Positions 9,260 through 19,318 of a DNA stretch of 64,000 nucleotides are shown here, piece by piece; within the stretch, counting starts at the first letter, position 1; each line of letters starts with the position of its first letter. The stretch is from assembly GCA_947372465.1 (NCBI GenBank), contig CANBTT010000006.1, positions 19,921 through 83,920 of the forward strand, read 5' to 3'. Under the pieces are notes generated by a model. The model was not told the origin of the DNA. It saw only the letters and a list, made by a program, of their open reading frames with translations, and searched no databases. The DNA comes from Burkholderiales bacterium (GTDB lineage Bacteria > Pseudomonadota > Gammaproteobacteria > Burkholderiales > Burkholderiaceae_C). A program made the position numbers and the translations under genes.

Positions 9260-10816
9260 TTAGAAATCAAACCCCAATTGTTCAGGTGCTATGGACTCGC
9301 CTGCAAGTTTCTTTTTGGGGCGGGGAGCGCTGCGGCGCGAGGCGTGCTTGTCGATGACGGCTTTGTTTGCAATGCGCACGTCCGAATTTTTGCGACGAGC
9401 ATGCACTTTCTCCTTGGCATCCCGTGTCGCCAACGCCAAATCAACCAGTGGCTCAGGCATGTCCAACGGATTGGACACACCATTGGCGTGCATCAAATCT
9501 TGGCGCATTTTCCAGGGTTCAAAAAGCCATGCATCCGGGAGGGCCTTCATTGCAGGAAGCCAGCGCCTTACAAAGATGCCTTTGGGATCGTGATCTTGGG
9601 CTTGTTTGATGGGGTTGTAAACGCGGGTTAAATTGATGCCTGTGGTGCCCGATTGCATTTGCATTTGGCTCCAGTGGATCCCTGGTTCATAATCTAAAAA
9701 CTGTGTGGCCAGCCACTCGCCCACAGGGCGCCAATGCAGCCACAGGGGATACGCCGCAACGGAGACCAGCATGGCCCGCATTCGAAAATTCAGCCATCCC
9801 GTTTCTCTTAGCATGGTCACACTGGCGTCAACCATGGGCCAACCGGTTCGAGCCGCTTTCAGGGCTTCAAAATACATTGGATTCAATGCGTGTTCTCGCA
9901 AATCATCGTATCCGCGGTGCATGTTGCGCATTTCGATGGCGGGTTCGCTCTCGAGCTTTTGAATGAAGTGGCAATGCCAGTAAAGGCGACTCACAAAGGC
10001 CGTTAAACCTGCGCGGTGGCGGCTCGCTTGAGCGGGCAGGAGAGCCAGGCATGCCCGAGTTTCTTGCACCACTTCTCGCATGCTGATACAACCATAGGCC
10101 AGATAGGCAGAAAGGCGTGAGCAAGCATTGGGTGCCGACAAGGGTGAAGAAATGCCCCCGCGATAGCCAATGCTGCGGGCGTTCAGGAAATTGTGGAGTG
10201 TCTTCAATGCTTGAGGGCGCCCCCCCCGTTGTCTCAAGGGGGGGTTGTGCTCCAAGTGGGCGGGGGCGGTCATTGATAAGGGTTCCAGGCAAGCTTGGCG
10301 CCAAAAAGTCAATGATTCAATGTTTACTCTGGGTGAGGCCATGTGTCGCTCCCACTCGCCTTGCCAGACATTTCGATCTTTGAGACGCCGCACAACGCCA
10401 AACTGTGCAAATTCTGTCCATGCCAGGTCTTTGGACTTGCACCATGCGGCCACTTGAAGGTCGCGTCGATAAGTAAATCCGTTGCCTGTTTCTTCGTGTG
10501 AATAAAGCCCAGTAAAAGGCTCGGTTCGCCAAATGCGTTCCAGCACATCGGTCATTTCTCCCGTGTGGATCTCAATGCATCCACCCAGCTTGCGAAAATG
10601 TCTGTCAAGTGCTTGCAAGGACTCCCGCACGAATTCAAAGTGCTGAAGCGCGCAATCGGGTTGCAGCCAAAAATTGGGCTCAATCACATAGATGCAGCGC
10701 ACAGGCCCTTTTTGTGAGGCTTGTGCAAGGGCCGCATGATCTTGCCATCGCAAATCGCGTTTGAACCAAACCAAAGAATAAGTCAAGGGTGCTTTTCGCG
10801 AGGGTTTAAAACGCAA
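9260..10816 (-). CDS. Cryptochrome/photolyase family protein (FAD-binding)
   Basis: LVWFKRDLRWQDHAALAQA...SFVSRLYWHCHFIQKLE-type helix region (FVSRLYWHCHFIQKLE), GWPMVDASVTMLRETGWLNFRMRAMLVSVAAY, QMQSGTTGINLTRVYNPIKQAQDHDPKGIFVRRWLP. Confidence 0.92.
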   Translation of the reverse strand: MRFKPSRKAPLTYSLVWFKRDLRWQDHAALAQASQKGPVRCIYVIEPNFWLQPDCALQHFEFVRESLQALDRHFRKLGGCIEIHTGEMTDVLERIWRTEPFTGLYSHEETGNGFTYRRDLQVAAWCKSKDLAWTEFAQFGVVRRLKDRNVWQGEWERHMASPRVNIESLTFWRQACLEPLSMTAPAHLEHNPPLRQRGGRPQALKTLHNFLNARSIGYRGGISSPLSAPNACSRLSAYLAYGCISMREVVQETRACLALLPAQASRHRAGLTAFVSRLYWHCHFIQKLESEPAIEMRNMHRGYDDLREHALNPMYFEALKAARTGWPMVDASVTMLRETGWLNFRMRAMLVSVAAYPLWLHWRPVGEWLATQFLDYEPGIHWSQMQMQSGTTGINLTRVYNPIKQAQDHDPKGIFVRRWLPAMKALPDAWLFEPWKMRQDLMHANGVSNPLDMPEPLVDLALATRDAKEKVHARRKNSDVRIANKAVIDKHASRRSAPRPKKKLAGESIAPEQLGFDF

Positions 10817-10825
10817 GCCAAGACA

Positions 10826-11197
10826 TTAACGCTCGCCATTCACTGATTGGAGTTGATCAAGGCTTGCAAACGCAAGAGCCCGCATATGGGTGCTCTCAAG
10901 AATGACCGCTGGCGCAACGCCTGCATCAAAAGCTTCCTTCCATCTCAATGCGCACAAGCACCAGCGATCCCCGGCCTTCAATCCCTTGAATCGGTGCTCA
11001 GCGCGTGGCGTGGAGAGGTCATTGCCTTGCTCAAGGGAGAAGTCCAAAAACGCCTGCGTCATTTTTGCGCAAATGACATGACTGCCTGAGTCCTCTTCGT
11101 CGGTGTTGCAACACCCGTCTCGGAAAAACCCTGTCAATGGGTCGTAGGAGCAGGGGATCAGTGGTGTGCCAAGTACGTTCAAGGCGTCTTTGTTCAT
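10826..11197 (-). CDS. DUF2237 family protein
   Basis: NVLGTPLIPCSYDPLTGFFRDGCCNTDEEDSGSHVICAKMTQAFLDFSLEQGNDLSTP...GLKAGDRWCLCALRWKEA. Confidence 0.9.
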   Translation of the reverse strand: MNKDALNVLGTPLIPCSYDPLTGFFRDGCCNTDEEDSGSHVICAKMTQAFLDFSLEQGNDLSTPRAEHRFKGLKAGDRWCLCALRWKEAFDAGVAPAVILESTHMRALAFASLDQLQSVNGER

Positions 11198-11694
11198 TGT
11201 GGTGCTTTCATGATGAGTGACTTGATCAGTCCATCGCAGGCCTCTTCGACCAAATCCAAGACTTGTTCAAAGCCTTGATCGCCGCCGTAGTAGGGGTCTG
11301 GAATTGCCGAAGCTTGTGAAATTTGTAAAAACTCAGTGAGGCCTCGTATTTTGTGACGGTGCTTTGGGGCGCAACGCTCTTCAAGCAATGCCCGGTTGTC
11401 CCAATCCATCGTGATCAGCAGATCGAAGGCCTCAAAATCTTTGTCCTCGACAGCTCTGGCTCGCATGTGCGAGAGGTCATACCCCCTTTTGAGTGCGTGG
11501 CCTTGGGTGCGGCTGTCAGGCGGTGAATGGGGGTGGAAGTTGTGTGTGCCTGCTGAGTCAACATGCACATGGTCGGCCAGTGCAAGATCTGTCAATTTCT
11601 TTTTTAAAACCCCCTCAGCCGTGGGGCTGCGACAGATGTTGCCCATGCAGACAAAAAGAATCTTTAGCTTAGAAGGCTGCGTTGCATGTGACAC
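11194..11694 (-). CDS. Low-molecular-weight protein-tyrosine phosphatase
   Basis: ILFVCMGNICRSPTAEGVLKK (C-x5-R-S P-loop), IPDPYYGGDQGFEQVLDLVEEACDGLI. Confidence 0.95.
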   Translation of the reverse strand: MSHATQPSKLKILFVCMGNICRSPTAEGVLKKKLTDLALADHVHVDSAGTHNFHPHSPPDSRTQGHALKRGYDLSHMRARAVEDKDFEAFDLLITMDWDNRALLEERCAPKHRHKIRGLTEFLQISQASAIPDPYYGGDQGFEQVLDLVEEACDGLIKSLIMKAPQ

Positions 11695-12022
11695 GGCAAC
11701 TCCTGTTCACGTTGGGGTTCGCTAGACATGGTTGAGGATGATTTTTTCACGGAAACAACAAGCCGTGATGAACGCATCCTGTTCGGGTTCGGGTTTGGGT
11801 TCACTTCAATGGGCCATCCAATGAAGCCCATTGACCGCGTGAGGCATGCGTGCAAAACGACATTTGAGGCCAAGTGATGCTGAGAAAAAGTCATGCTCAA
11901 GCGCTCAACGGTGCGAACAGTGCAAGTGTAAAAAATCTTTGCTTTTCATGCGCTCTTTGCGCCAAATACAATTCTTTCCGTAAGGCTTTCATCTCCAAAG
12001 AGCACTTGACGCGTGCCGCGCT

Positions 12023-13405
12023 TCACGACTCACCCAGCCAGTTGGCTTGAACGGGTCTTGACCGAGTCAGACCCGTGGCCTGTGCGTCTTGTGCATCAAG
12101 CGTTTTGGGCTCCAAGGACGAGACCCTGACGCCCAGGAGTCGAAAGCGTCGAGTCAAATCGATGCGCTTTAAGCATTGAGAGGCCGCCTGGCGAATGTCT
12201 TGGGCTTGGTCAATGGCCACTTCAAGGGTCTGGTCTCGCGTGACGACTTTGAAATTATCGTACTTGATCTTCACGCCCACTGTTTTACCCCTCACCTGTT
12301 TTCGCTGTAAATCCAAACTCACTTGTGTGCACAGGCGCGTGAAAATCTCTCCCAGCTCTTGTCTGTCTTGTGTCACCAAGAGGTTGCGCTCAAAGGTGGT
12401 CTCGCGACTCATGGAGACGGGGTCGCTGTGTGTTTCAAGCGCTCGATCGTCTTGCCCTCTGGCCACCGAATACAACCAAGCGCCATATTTTTTGCCAAAC
12501 GAGGCGATCAAGGTGTCCATGGACCGAGTCGCCAAGTCGCCAATGTTCTGGATGCCCAAAGACTTTAATTTTTCATCTGCTTTGGGGCCAATGCCGTTGA
12601 CCTTTTTGCAAGGCAAGGGCCAAATCTTTGACTCCAAATCAGACGCCAACACAATGCTGATGCCATTGGGTTTGTTGAATTCACTGGCCATTTTGGCGAG
12701 CAATTTGTTGGGGGCCACGCCAATGGAGCAAGTCAGTCCCGTGGCTTGAAAGATGCTTCTTTGAATGAGCTTGGCCATGGACAAGCCGTTGTCTCGCTGG
12801 CCCCCAGGCACGTGCGTGAAATCCAAATACACCTCATCCACGCCCGTGTTTTGCATCACCGGACAGATCTCTAAGACGAGCTCTTTGAATCGCTGCGAGT
12901 AATGCCGGTATTGATCAAAGTCAACGGGCAAGAGATAGGCCTGAGGGCACAGTTGTGCCGCCTTCATGAGTCCCATGGCCGAGCCCACGCCAAAGCTGCG
13001 AGCGGCGTAAGTCGCGGTGGTGATCACCCCTCGGCCCACATAATTCTTAAGTTGTGGAAATTCATTCAAGGGTGTTTTGGCATCCCAATCGGCTGGGTCA
13101 ACCCCATTGAGCTGTTTGAGCATGCTCTTTTTGCCGCCCCCAATGACCACGGGCAGGCCCTTGAGTTGAGGGTAGCGCAGCAACTCCACGGAGGCATAAA
13201 AAGCATCCATGTCCAAGTGCGCGATGCGTCTCTTGAAGCCGGGTGTTTGGAGCCAAGCCTCCGGTGAATTTGGCAGCACGCCTTGCTGTGAAACGCCGCC
13301 TTGGGGTTCAGGCTTGAAGTCGGCAAGCGGCAAGCCAAAGACCGCCTCAAAGCTGTCTGTGTCCCCTTGCTTTAACGGGCTTGAAGGGGGTTCAAGCTTT
13401 TGCAT
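12023..13405 (-). CDS. dinB: DNA polymerase IV (Y-family)
   Basis: RRIAHLDMDAFYASVELLRYPQLKGLPVVIGG...NTGVDEVYLDFT...GLTCSIGVAPNKLLAKMASEFNKPNG. Start MQKLEPP removes the overlap with the upstream gene. Confidence 0.93.
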   Translation of the reverse strand: MQKLEPPSSPLKQGDTDSFEAVFGLPLADFKPEPQGGVSQQGVLPNSPEAWLQTPGFKRRIAHLDMDAFYASVELLRYPQLKGLPVVIGGGKKSMLKQLNGVDPADWDAKTPLNEFPQLKNYVGRGVITTATYAARSFGVGSAMGLMKAAQLCPQAYLLPVDFDQYRHYSQRFKELVLEICPVMQNTGVDEVYLDFTHVPGGQRDNGLSMAKLIQRSIFQATGLTCSIGVAPNKLLAKMASEFNKPNGISIVLASDLESKIWPLPCKKVNGIGPKADEKLKSLGIQNIGDLATRSMDTLIASFGKKYGAWLYSVARGQDDRALETHSDPVSMSRETTFERNLLVTQDRQELGEIFTRLCTQVSLDLQRKQVRGKTVGVKIKYDNFKVVTRDQTLEVAIDQAQDIRQAASQCLKRIDLTRRFRLLGVRVSSLEPKTLDAQDAQATGLTRSRPVQANWLGES

Positions 13406-13419
13406 GGTGTTCTCGGGGG

Positions 13420-14580
13420 TCAAACCCAGGGAGAAAAACTGCCGGGCAACAAAATAGAGGCGTCCACATCCTTGACCTGTGTGCGACCACAAAAGGCCAT
13501 GCTGAGCGCCAATTCGTTGTGGATGATTTCAAGCACCTTGTCCACGCCGTGCTCGCCCATGGCACCCAGGCCATACAGCATGGAGCGACCAATGTAGGTG
13601 CCCTTGGCCCCCAAGGCCAGGGCTTTCAAAACGTCTTGACCCGAGCGAATGCCCCCGTCCATGTGCACCTCGATGTCTTGGCCCACGGCTTGCACAATCT
13701 TTGGCAAGGCTTTGATGCTGGACTCGGCGCCATCGAGTTGTCGTCCACCATGGTTGGACACAATCAGGGCATTGGCGCCCGAGTTCACCGCCAATTTGGC
13801 GTCCTCGACATCTTGAATGCCTTTTAAGATCAAGGGGCCGCCCCAACGTTTTTTGATCCACTCGACATCGTCCCAATTGAGTCTGGGGTCAAATTGCTGC
13901 GCTGTCCAAGACGACAGCGAACCCATGTCTTCCACGCCTTTGACGTGGCCGACAATGTTGCCAAATTGTCGCCTTGAGGTGTTGAGCATTTCAAAGCACC
14001 AGCTCGGTTTGGTCATCAAATTCATGATGCTCGAGAGGGTCAATTTGGGCGGCGCGCTCAAACCATTTTTGAGGTCCTTGTGTCGTTGACCTAAAATTTG
14101 AAGGTCCAAGGTCAAAACCAAAGCTGAGCAGTTGGCTTGCTTGGCGCGGTCGATCAAGCGTTCAATGAAATCGCGGTCCCGCATGACATACAGTTGAAAC
14201 CAAAAGGGGTGGTGATCGGTCTCTTTCGCAACGTCCTCAATGGAGCAAATGCTCATGGTCGACAAGGTAAAAGGGATGCCAAATTTCTTTGCACTCTTGG
14301 CGGCCAAAATTTCACCATCTGCGTGCTGCATGCCGGTGAGCCCTGTGGGCGCAATGGCAACGGGCATGCTCACCGCTTGGCCAATCATGCTGCTGGCCGT
14401 GTTGCGGTTTTCCATGTTGACGGCGACACGTTGGCGAAACTTGATGCCCTTGAAGTCGTCTTCATTGGCGCGGTAGGTGCTTTCAGTCCACGAGCCGGAG
14501 TCGGCGTAGTCATAAAACATTCTGGGCACACGCCGCTTTGCAATCCGCCTCAAGTCTTCGATGGTCGTGATAACAGGCAT
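13420..14580 (-). CDS. FMN-dependent alpha-hydroxy acid oxidase / L-lactate dehydrogenase (LldD-like)
   Basis: IEDLRRIAKRRVPRMFYDYADSGSWTESTYRAN...VAIAPTGLTGMQHADGE...ALIVSNHGGRQLDGAESSIKALP...VHMDGGIRSGQDVLKALALGAKGTYIGR. Confidence 0.94.
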   Translation of the reverse strand: MPVITTIEDLRRIAKRRVPRMFYDYADSGSWTESTYRANEDDFKGIKFRQRVAVNMENRNTASSMIGQAVSMPVAIAPTGLTGMQHADGEILAAKSAKKFGIPFTLSTMSICSIEDVAKETDHHPFWFQLYVMRDRDFIERLIDRAKQANCSALVLTLDLQILGQRHKDLKNGLSAPPKLTLSSIMNLMTKPSWCFEMLNTSRRQFGNIVGHVKGVEDMGSLSSWTAQQFDPRLNWDDVEWIKKRWGGPLILKGIQDVEDAKLAVNSGANALIVSNHGGRQLDGAESSIKALPKIVQAVGQDIEVHMDGGIRSGQDVLKALALGAKGTYIGRSMLYGLGAMGEHGVDKVLEIIHNELALSMAFCGRTQVKDVDASILLPGSFSPWV

Positions 14581-14582
14581 GC

Positions 14583-16040
14583 TTATTCCTTCTGTAGACG
14601 AAGTGTGTGGCGTTGAATTTGTGCTTTGATTTGTGCGGGCGCTGTGCCGCCCAGGCTCGTTCTGGAGTGAAGCGAGCCCTCAAGACTCAATACATCGTAG
14701 ACATCGGCCTGAATGCTAGGGTGAAAGCTTTGCAGTTGCTCAAGTGTCAAAGCACTCAACTCCAAGCCCTCGCGCAAGCTGTGCTTGACGGCCAAAGCAA
14801 CCGTTTCGTGCGCATCCCTGAAGGGCAGGCCCTTTTTGACCAAATAGTCGGCCAAGTCGGTCGCTGTGGCGTAGCCTTTGAGGGCGGCGCTTTGCATGGC
14901 TTCTTTGTGAATGGTCAAGCCCCCGCTGAAGAGGCCGGTGCTTGGGTCCTTCTCGCCAGCGATCATTTGAGCAAAGATGCGCAAGGTGTCTTTGACCGTG
15001 TCCACCGTGTCAAAGAGAGGCTCTTTGTCTTCTTGGTTGTCTTTGTTGTAGGCCAAGGGTTGGGCCTTCATGAGCATCAACAAGCCCATCAAGTGCCCCA
15101 CCACACGTCCTGTTTTCCCACGCGCCAGTTCGGGCACATCGGGATTTTTCTTTTGCGGCATGATGGAGCTGCCGGTGGTGAAACGGTCCGCGATTTGGAT
15201 GAAGGCGAAGTTTTGACTCATCCATAAAATCAACTCCTCGCTCATGCGACTGATGTGCACCATCAGCAATGAACTCGCGCTCGTGAACTCAATGGCAAAG
15301 TCCCTGTCGCTCACGGCGTCAAGGCTGTTTTGACACACCTGGGGTTCGCCCATTGCATTGACCATGCCCAGCAACTCGGCGACCCGCGTGCGGTTGATGG
15401 GGTAGCTCGTGCCGGCCAGGGCCGCTGCACCCAAGGGCAAGGTGTTGGTTCTGGCCTTGATTTCTTGCATGCGTGCAGCATCGCGAGAAAACATCTCAAT
15501 GTAGGCGAGCAAGTGGTGAGCAAAACTCACCGGTTGAGCCACTTGCAAATGGGTGAACCCTGGCAAGATGACGTCGATGTTTTTTTCAGCCAAGGACAAC
15601 AAGGCCCTTTGAAGTTCCACCAAAAGTTGGGTGATCAACTCAATCTCGGCACTGAGCCACAAGCGCACATCGGTGGCCACTTGGTCGTTTCTGGATCTGG
15701 CCGTGTGCAGTCTTTTGCCAGCGTCCCCAATCAACTGGGTGAGTCGCGCTTCAATGTTGAGGTGCACATCTTCAAGAGCGAGCTTCCACTCAAATGCACC
15801 ACTCTCTATTTCAGCTGTGATGTGTTGCATGCCGTTTTTGATGGCAGCGAAATCGTCACCGCTTAAAATGCCGCATTCACACAGCATTTGCGCGTGTGCC
15901 AAAGAGCCTTGGATGTCAGCTCGCCACAAGCGTTGGTCAAAGAAGACGCTCGCAGTGTAGCGCTGAACCAATTCGCTCATCGGTTCGTTAAAGAGGCCAG
16001 ACCAGGCTTGGGATTTTTGATCAAGTGGATTCGTAGACAT
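14583..16040 (-). CDS. argH: Argininosuccinate lyase
   Basis: [66 protein letters not shown] (fumarase/ASL signature). Confidence 0.97.
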   Translation of the reverse strand: MSTNPLDQKSQAWSGLFNEPMSELVQRYTASVFFDQRLWRADIQGSLAHAQMLCECGILSGDDFAAIKNGMQHITAEIESGAFEWKLALEDVHLNIEARLTQLIGDAGKRLHTARSRNDQVATDVRLWLSAEIELITQLLVELQRALLSLAEKNIDVILPGFTHLQVAQPVSFAHHLLAYIEMFSRDAARMQEIKARTNTLPLGAAALAGTSYPINRTRVAELLGMVNAMGEPQVCQNSLDAVSDRDFAIEFTSASSLLMVHISRMSEELILWMSQNFAFIQIADRFTTGSSIMPQKKNPDVPELARGKTGRVVGHLMGLLMLMKAQPLAYNKDNQEDKEPLFDTVDTVKDTLRIFAQMIAGEKDPSTGLFSGGLTIHKEAMQSAALKGYATATDLADYLVKKGLPFRDAHETVALAVKHSLREGLELSALTLEQLQSFHPSIQADVYDVLSLEGSLHSRTSLGGTAPAQIKAQIQRHTLRLQKE

Positions 16041-16193
16041 GAGCGGTATTTTAAGCCTTTCATGGGCCTGGTTGCGCGACGCTTGTCCGCTTCAAACATC
16101 CCATATTCCTTAAAATCCTAAAAAAGTCAGGCCAAAGCGGTCTATGATGTCGAATTCGCTCTGTGATGGGGCTTTACTTGAGGTATGCAGGAC

Positions 16194-17411
16194 ATGAGCA
16201 ACGACGCGATCGTGGTCATCGGGGGGGGTCATGCTGGGGCACAAATTTGTGCCACTTTGGCTGAATTGGGGCAAGCCCACAGGGTTCACTTGGTGTGTGA
16301 GGAGGCCTCATTGCCTTACCAGCGGCCTCCATTGTCCAAAGCATTTTTTAAAAAGGACGATGAGCCCATTCAATGGATCCGGGCACAGACTTGGTTTGAT
16401 CAACAAGGGGTCACCGTGTACTTGGGCGATGCGGTCAAAAGCATCGACTTGCAAAACCGTGTGGTACATCTCGCTTCGAACAAGCACGTGCCGTTTTCAA
16501 AACTCGTTTTCGCCACGGGCACGCGCTCGAGGAGAATGGCAGAATTGCCCCCGTCGATTGAGAACGTGCATTTGCTGAGAACGGCCCAGGATGCACAACA
16601 GCTCAGAGACACGCTGCCCAAGACCGAGCAATTCACCTTCATAGGGGGGGGCTTCATCGGTTTGGAGTTGGCTGCGACGCTCAACGCTTTGGGCAAAAAA
16701 GTCACGGTTTTGGAGGTCAGTCCAAGGTTGTTGGCGCGTTCTATCTCTGTTGAATTGTCGGAACATGTTTTAAAGACGCACACAGACGCTGGCATTGACA
16801 TCCGCCTTCAATGTGAGATCAAAGGCTATAAATTTGAAGGTCAGCGACTCACCCACATTGAGTTAAAAGACGATATGTTGAGCGTTGACCAGGTGTTGCT
16901 TGGCATTGGTGCCCAGCCCGAGTTGACGCTCGCGCAGTCGATTGGACTTTTGTGTGAGGGTGGCGTTGTCGTGGATGAGCAAATGCGCTCCTCGGTGCCT
17001 GACGTTTGGGCCATTGGTGACTGCACCGTCTTCCCTTACGGTGCTGCTGGAGGCCAATTGCGACTGGAGTCGATTCAAAATGCAAACGATCAAGCCAAAG
17101 TGGCCGCGCACAGCATCATGGGTCAACCCGCTTCTTACAAGCCCACGCCTTGGTTTTGGTCTGAGCAAGGCGCGATGCGTTTGCAAATGGTGGGGCTGAT
17201 GCCTAAAGAGCCGACCACGTTCAAACGAGCCGGTGCCAATGCGCAAGCGTTCTCTCTTTTTCACTATGCCCAAGGGGCATTGGCCTGTGTTGAGAGTGTG
17301 AACTCGGTGATGGATCACATGATGGCCAAAAAATTCTTCGAGCTTGGGGTTCATCCAAAACCCGAGGATGTCTGCAACCCAGCCGTGGCTCTGAAGAGCT
17401 TGGTGCCCTGA
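16194..17411 (+). CDS. NAD(P)/FAD-dependent oxidoreductase, ferredoxin/rubredoxin reductase-like
   Basis: IVVIGGGHAGAQICATLAELG, SKLVFATGTRSRRM, FIGGGFIGLELAATLNALGKKVTVLE, VWAIGDCTVFP. Confidence 0.92.
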   Translation: MSNDAIVVIGGGHAGAQICATLAELGQAHRVHLVCEEASLPYQRPPLSKAFFKKDDEPIQWIRAQTWFDQQGVTVYLGDAVKSIDLQNRVVHLASNKHVPFSKLVFATGTRSRRMAELPPSIENVHLLRTAQDAQQLRDTLPKTEQFTFIGGGFIGLELAATLNALGKKVTVLEVSPRLLARSISVELSEHVLKTHTDAGIDIRLQCEIKGYKFEGQRLTHIELKDDMLSVDQVLLGIGAQPELTLAQSIGLLCEGGVVVDEQMRSSVPDVWAIGDCTVFPYGAAGGQLRLESIQNANDQAKVAAHSIMGQPASYKPTPWFWSEQGAMRLQMVGLMPKEPTTFKRAGANAQAFSLFHYAQGALACVESVNSVMDHMMAKKFFELGVHPKPEDVCNPAVALKSLVP

Positions 17412-17488
17412 GGGTTGATGTTTTCGGGGAATTCCGATCTTTGACGTGATAGTATTTGCTCAACTTTTTTTATGGTGGTTTTCTAATC

Positions 17489-18430
17489 GTGAACACAGCA
17501 TCTAAAACACAACTCCACTCCCTCACCATTGCCACGCGCGAGAGTCGCTTGGCGCTTTGGCAGGCGCACCACGTTCAAGCGCTGTTGGCTGAAAGGGGCT
17601 TGGACGTCCATTTGCTGGGCATGACCACGCAAGGGGACCAGATTTTGGATCGAAGCTTGAGTCAAGTCGGTGGCAAGGGACTCTTTGTCAAAGAGTTGGA
17701 GGTGGCGCTTGAGAGGGGGCAGGCCGATCTGGCCGTGCACTCACTGAAGGATGTGCCCATGGATTTGCCCGATGGTTTTCACTTGGGCTGTGTCATGGAA
17801 AGAGAAGACCCAAGGGATGCCTGGGTCTCGTCCCAATATGCCACCTTGCAAGATTTGCCTCAAGGGGCAACGGTTGGTACTTCCAGTTTACGTAGAACAG
17901 TGCTTTTGCGAGCATTGCGCCCCGATTTGAACATTGAACCGCTCAGGGGCAATTTGGACACCCGTCTTAGAAAATTGGATGAGGGCTTGTATGCGGGCAT
18001 TGTGCTGGCAGCCGCGGGCTTGAAGCGACTGGGTTTGAGTGAGCGCATCAGGCACATCTTTGAAATCTCTGAAATGCTGCCTGCCGCCGGTCAAGGGGCA
18101 CTTGGCATTGAGATCAAAGCTGGGCGTCAAGATGTTCAAGAGGTGCTCAATGAGTTGTCGCACCAGACCACTTGGCTCGCAGTCGCTGCTGAGCGCGCGG
18201 TCTCTAGAACCATGGGCGGGAGCTGTTCCATGCCATTGGCGGCCCATGCCACGGTGCAAGGCGAGTACTTGACCTTGCTTGCTGCTTGGGGTGATTTGAA
18301 GCCAGGTGGGCCATTGATCAGAGCGCAAATGACCACAGAAGTGGCGGACCTCAAGGCCGCGGAAGCATTGGGTTTTGCTGTTGCACAAAAACTCATTGAG
18401 GCCGGCGCTCAAGTCATGAAGCCCGCCTAA
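17489..18430 (+). CDS. hemC: Hydroxymethylbilane synthase (porphobilinogen deaminase)
   Basis: [70 protein letters not shown] start proposed. Confidence 0.97.
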   Translation: MNTASKTQLHSLTIATRESRLALWQAHHVQALLAERGLDVHLLGMTTQGDQILDRSLSQVGGKGLFVKELEVALERGQADLAVHSLKDVPMDLPDGFHLGCVMEREDPRDAWVSSQYATLQDLPQGATVGTSSLRRTVLLRALRPDLNIEPLRGNLDTRLRKLDEGLYAGIVLAAAGLKRLGLSERIRHIFEISEMLPAAGQGALGIEIKAGRQDVQEVLNELSHQTTWLAVAAERAVSRTMGGSCSMPLAAHATVQGEYLTLLAAWGDLKPGGPLIRAQMTTEVADLKAAEALGFAVAQKLIEAGAQVMKPA

Positions 18431-18457
18431 TATTAAGTACCTGGCTTTGATCGCTCT

Positions 18458-19318
18458 TTGAAGCCCAAGGTCCTCAACGCCATGATGTCTTCTTCTTTGC
18501 GTGCCCCTTCTTCATCGACAACGGTGGTGATCACGCGGCCCAAGGCCCCTTCATTGCTTTGGGACAAGGCTTTTGGGGATGCTGGATTCAAGGTGCTGCA
18601 TGTGCCCTTGATCGAAATTGACGGCCCACCCGATCCCCAAGACTTGGAAGGCGTGGCTGAACACTTGCATGATTATCAAGCCATCATGTTTGTCAGTCCA
18701 CAGGCCGTGGCTCAATTCTTTCATCATTGCAGGGTCAACATGAGCACTTGGCAAACGCCGTGCTGGGCCACAGGCGGTGCGAGTCATGCGGCTTTGTTAA
18801 AGGCCGGTGTCCAAGCAACTCTCATTTTGATGCCAGAAGATGAGTCGGGTTTGTGGGACAGTGAGCACCTGTGGCTTCGCGTCAAGGAGACGGTAAAGGC
18901 CGGACAAAAGGTGTTGATTGTGCGTGGAACGGACCTTCAACACCATGAGCCAGTCGCGAAGGATCCTCAATGGGCTGCCCAAGGCATGGGGCGTGAGTAT
19001 TTGAGTGAACAACTCAAAGACAAAGGCCTAGAGGTCACCTACTTGGTGGCTTATCAAAGGCGCCCGCCCCTTTGGAGTGAGGCGCAGCGAATGCAAGTGC
19101 GTGCGCTGTTGAATGCAAACAGTGTTTGGATCTTCACCAGTTCTCAAGCCGCAAGAAATTTGGCAGAGCAAACAAAGCCCATCGACCTTTCACAAGCAAA
19201 AGCCATTGCCACTCACGAGAGAATCGCAGGAGAGTTGCGTCATTTGGGCTTTGGTGTTGTTCTCTTGTCACGCCCAGGTGTGGCAGAGGTCTTGCGATCA
19301 CTAGAATCACTTGCATGA
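18458..19318 (+). CDS. hemD: Uroporphyrinogen-III synthase
   Basis: Position after hemC; VVITRPKAPSLLWDKAFGDAGFKVLHVPLIEI, IMFVSPQAVAQFF, WIFTSSQAARNLAEQ. Exact start uncertain. Confidence 0.9.
   Translation: MKPKVLNAMMSSSLRAPSSSTTVVITRPKAPSLLWDKAFGDAGFKVLHVPLIEIDGPPDPQDLEGVAEHLHDYQAIMFVSPQAVAQFFHHCRVNMSTWQTPCWATGGASHAALLKAGVQATLILMPEDESGLWDSEHLWLRVKETVKAGQKVLIVRGTDLQHHEPVAKDPQWAAQGMGREYLSEQLKDKGLEVTYLVAYQRRPPLWSEAQRMQVRALLNANSVWIFTSSQAARNLAEQTKPIDLSQAKAIATHERIAGELRHLGFGVVLLSRPGVAEVLRSLESLA

Noticed and set aside
16863-17354. 163-aa minus-strand ORF
   Set aside because: Antisense shadow of the FAD oxidoreductase gene.
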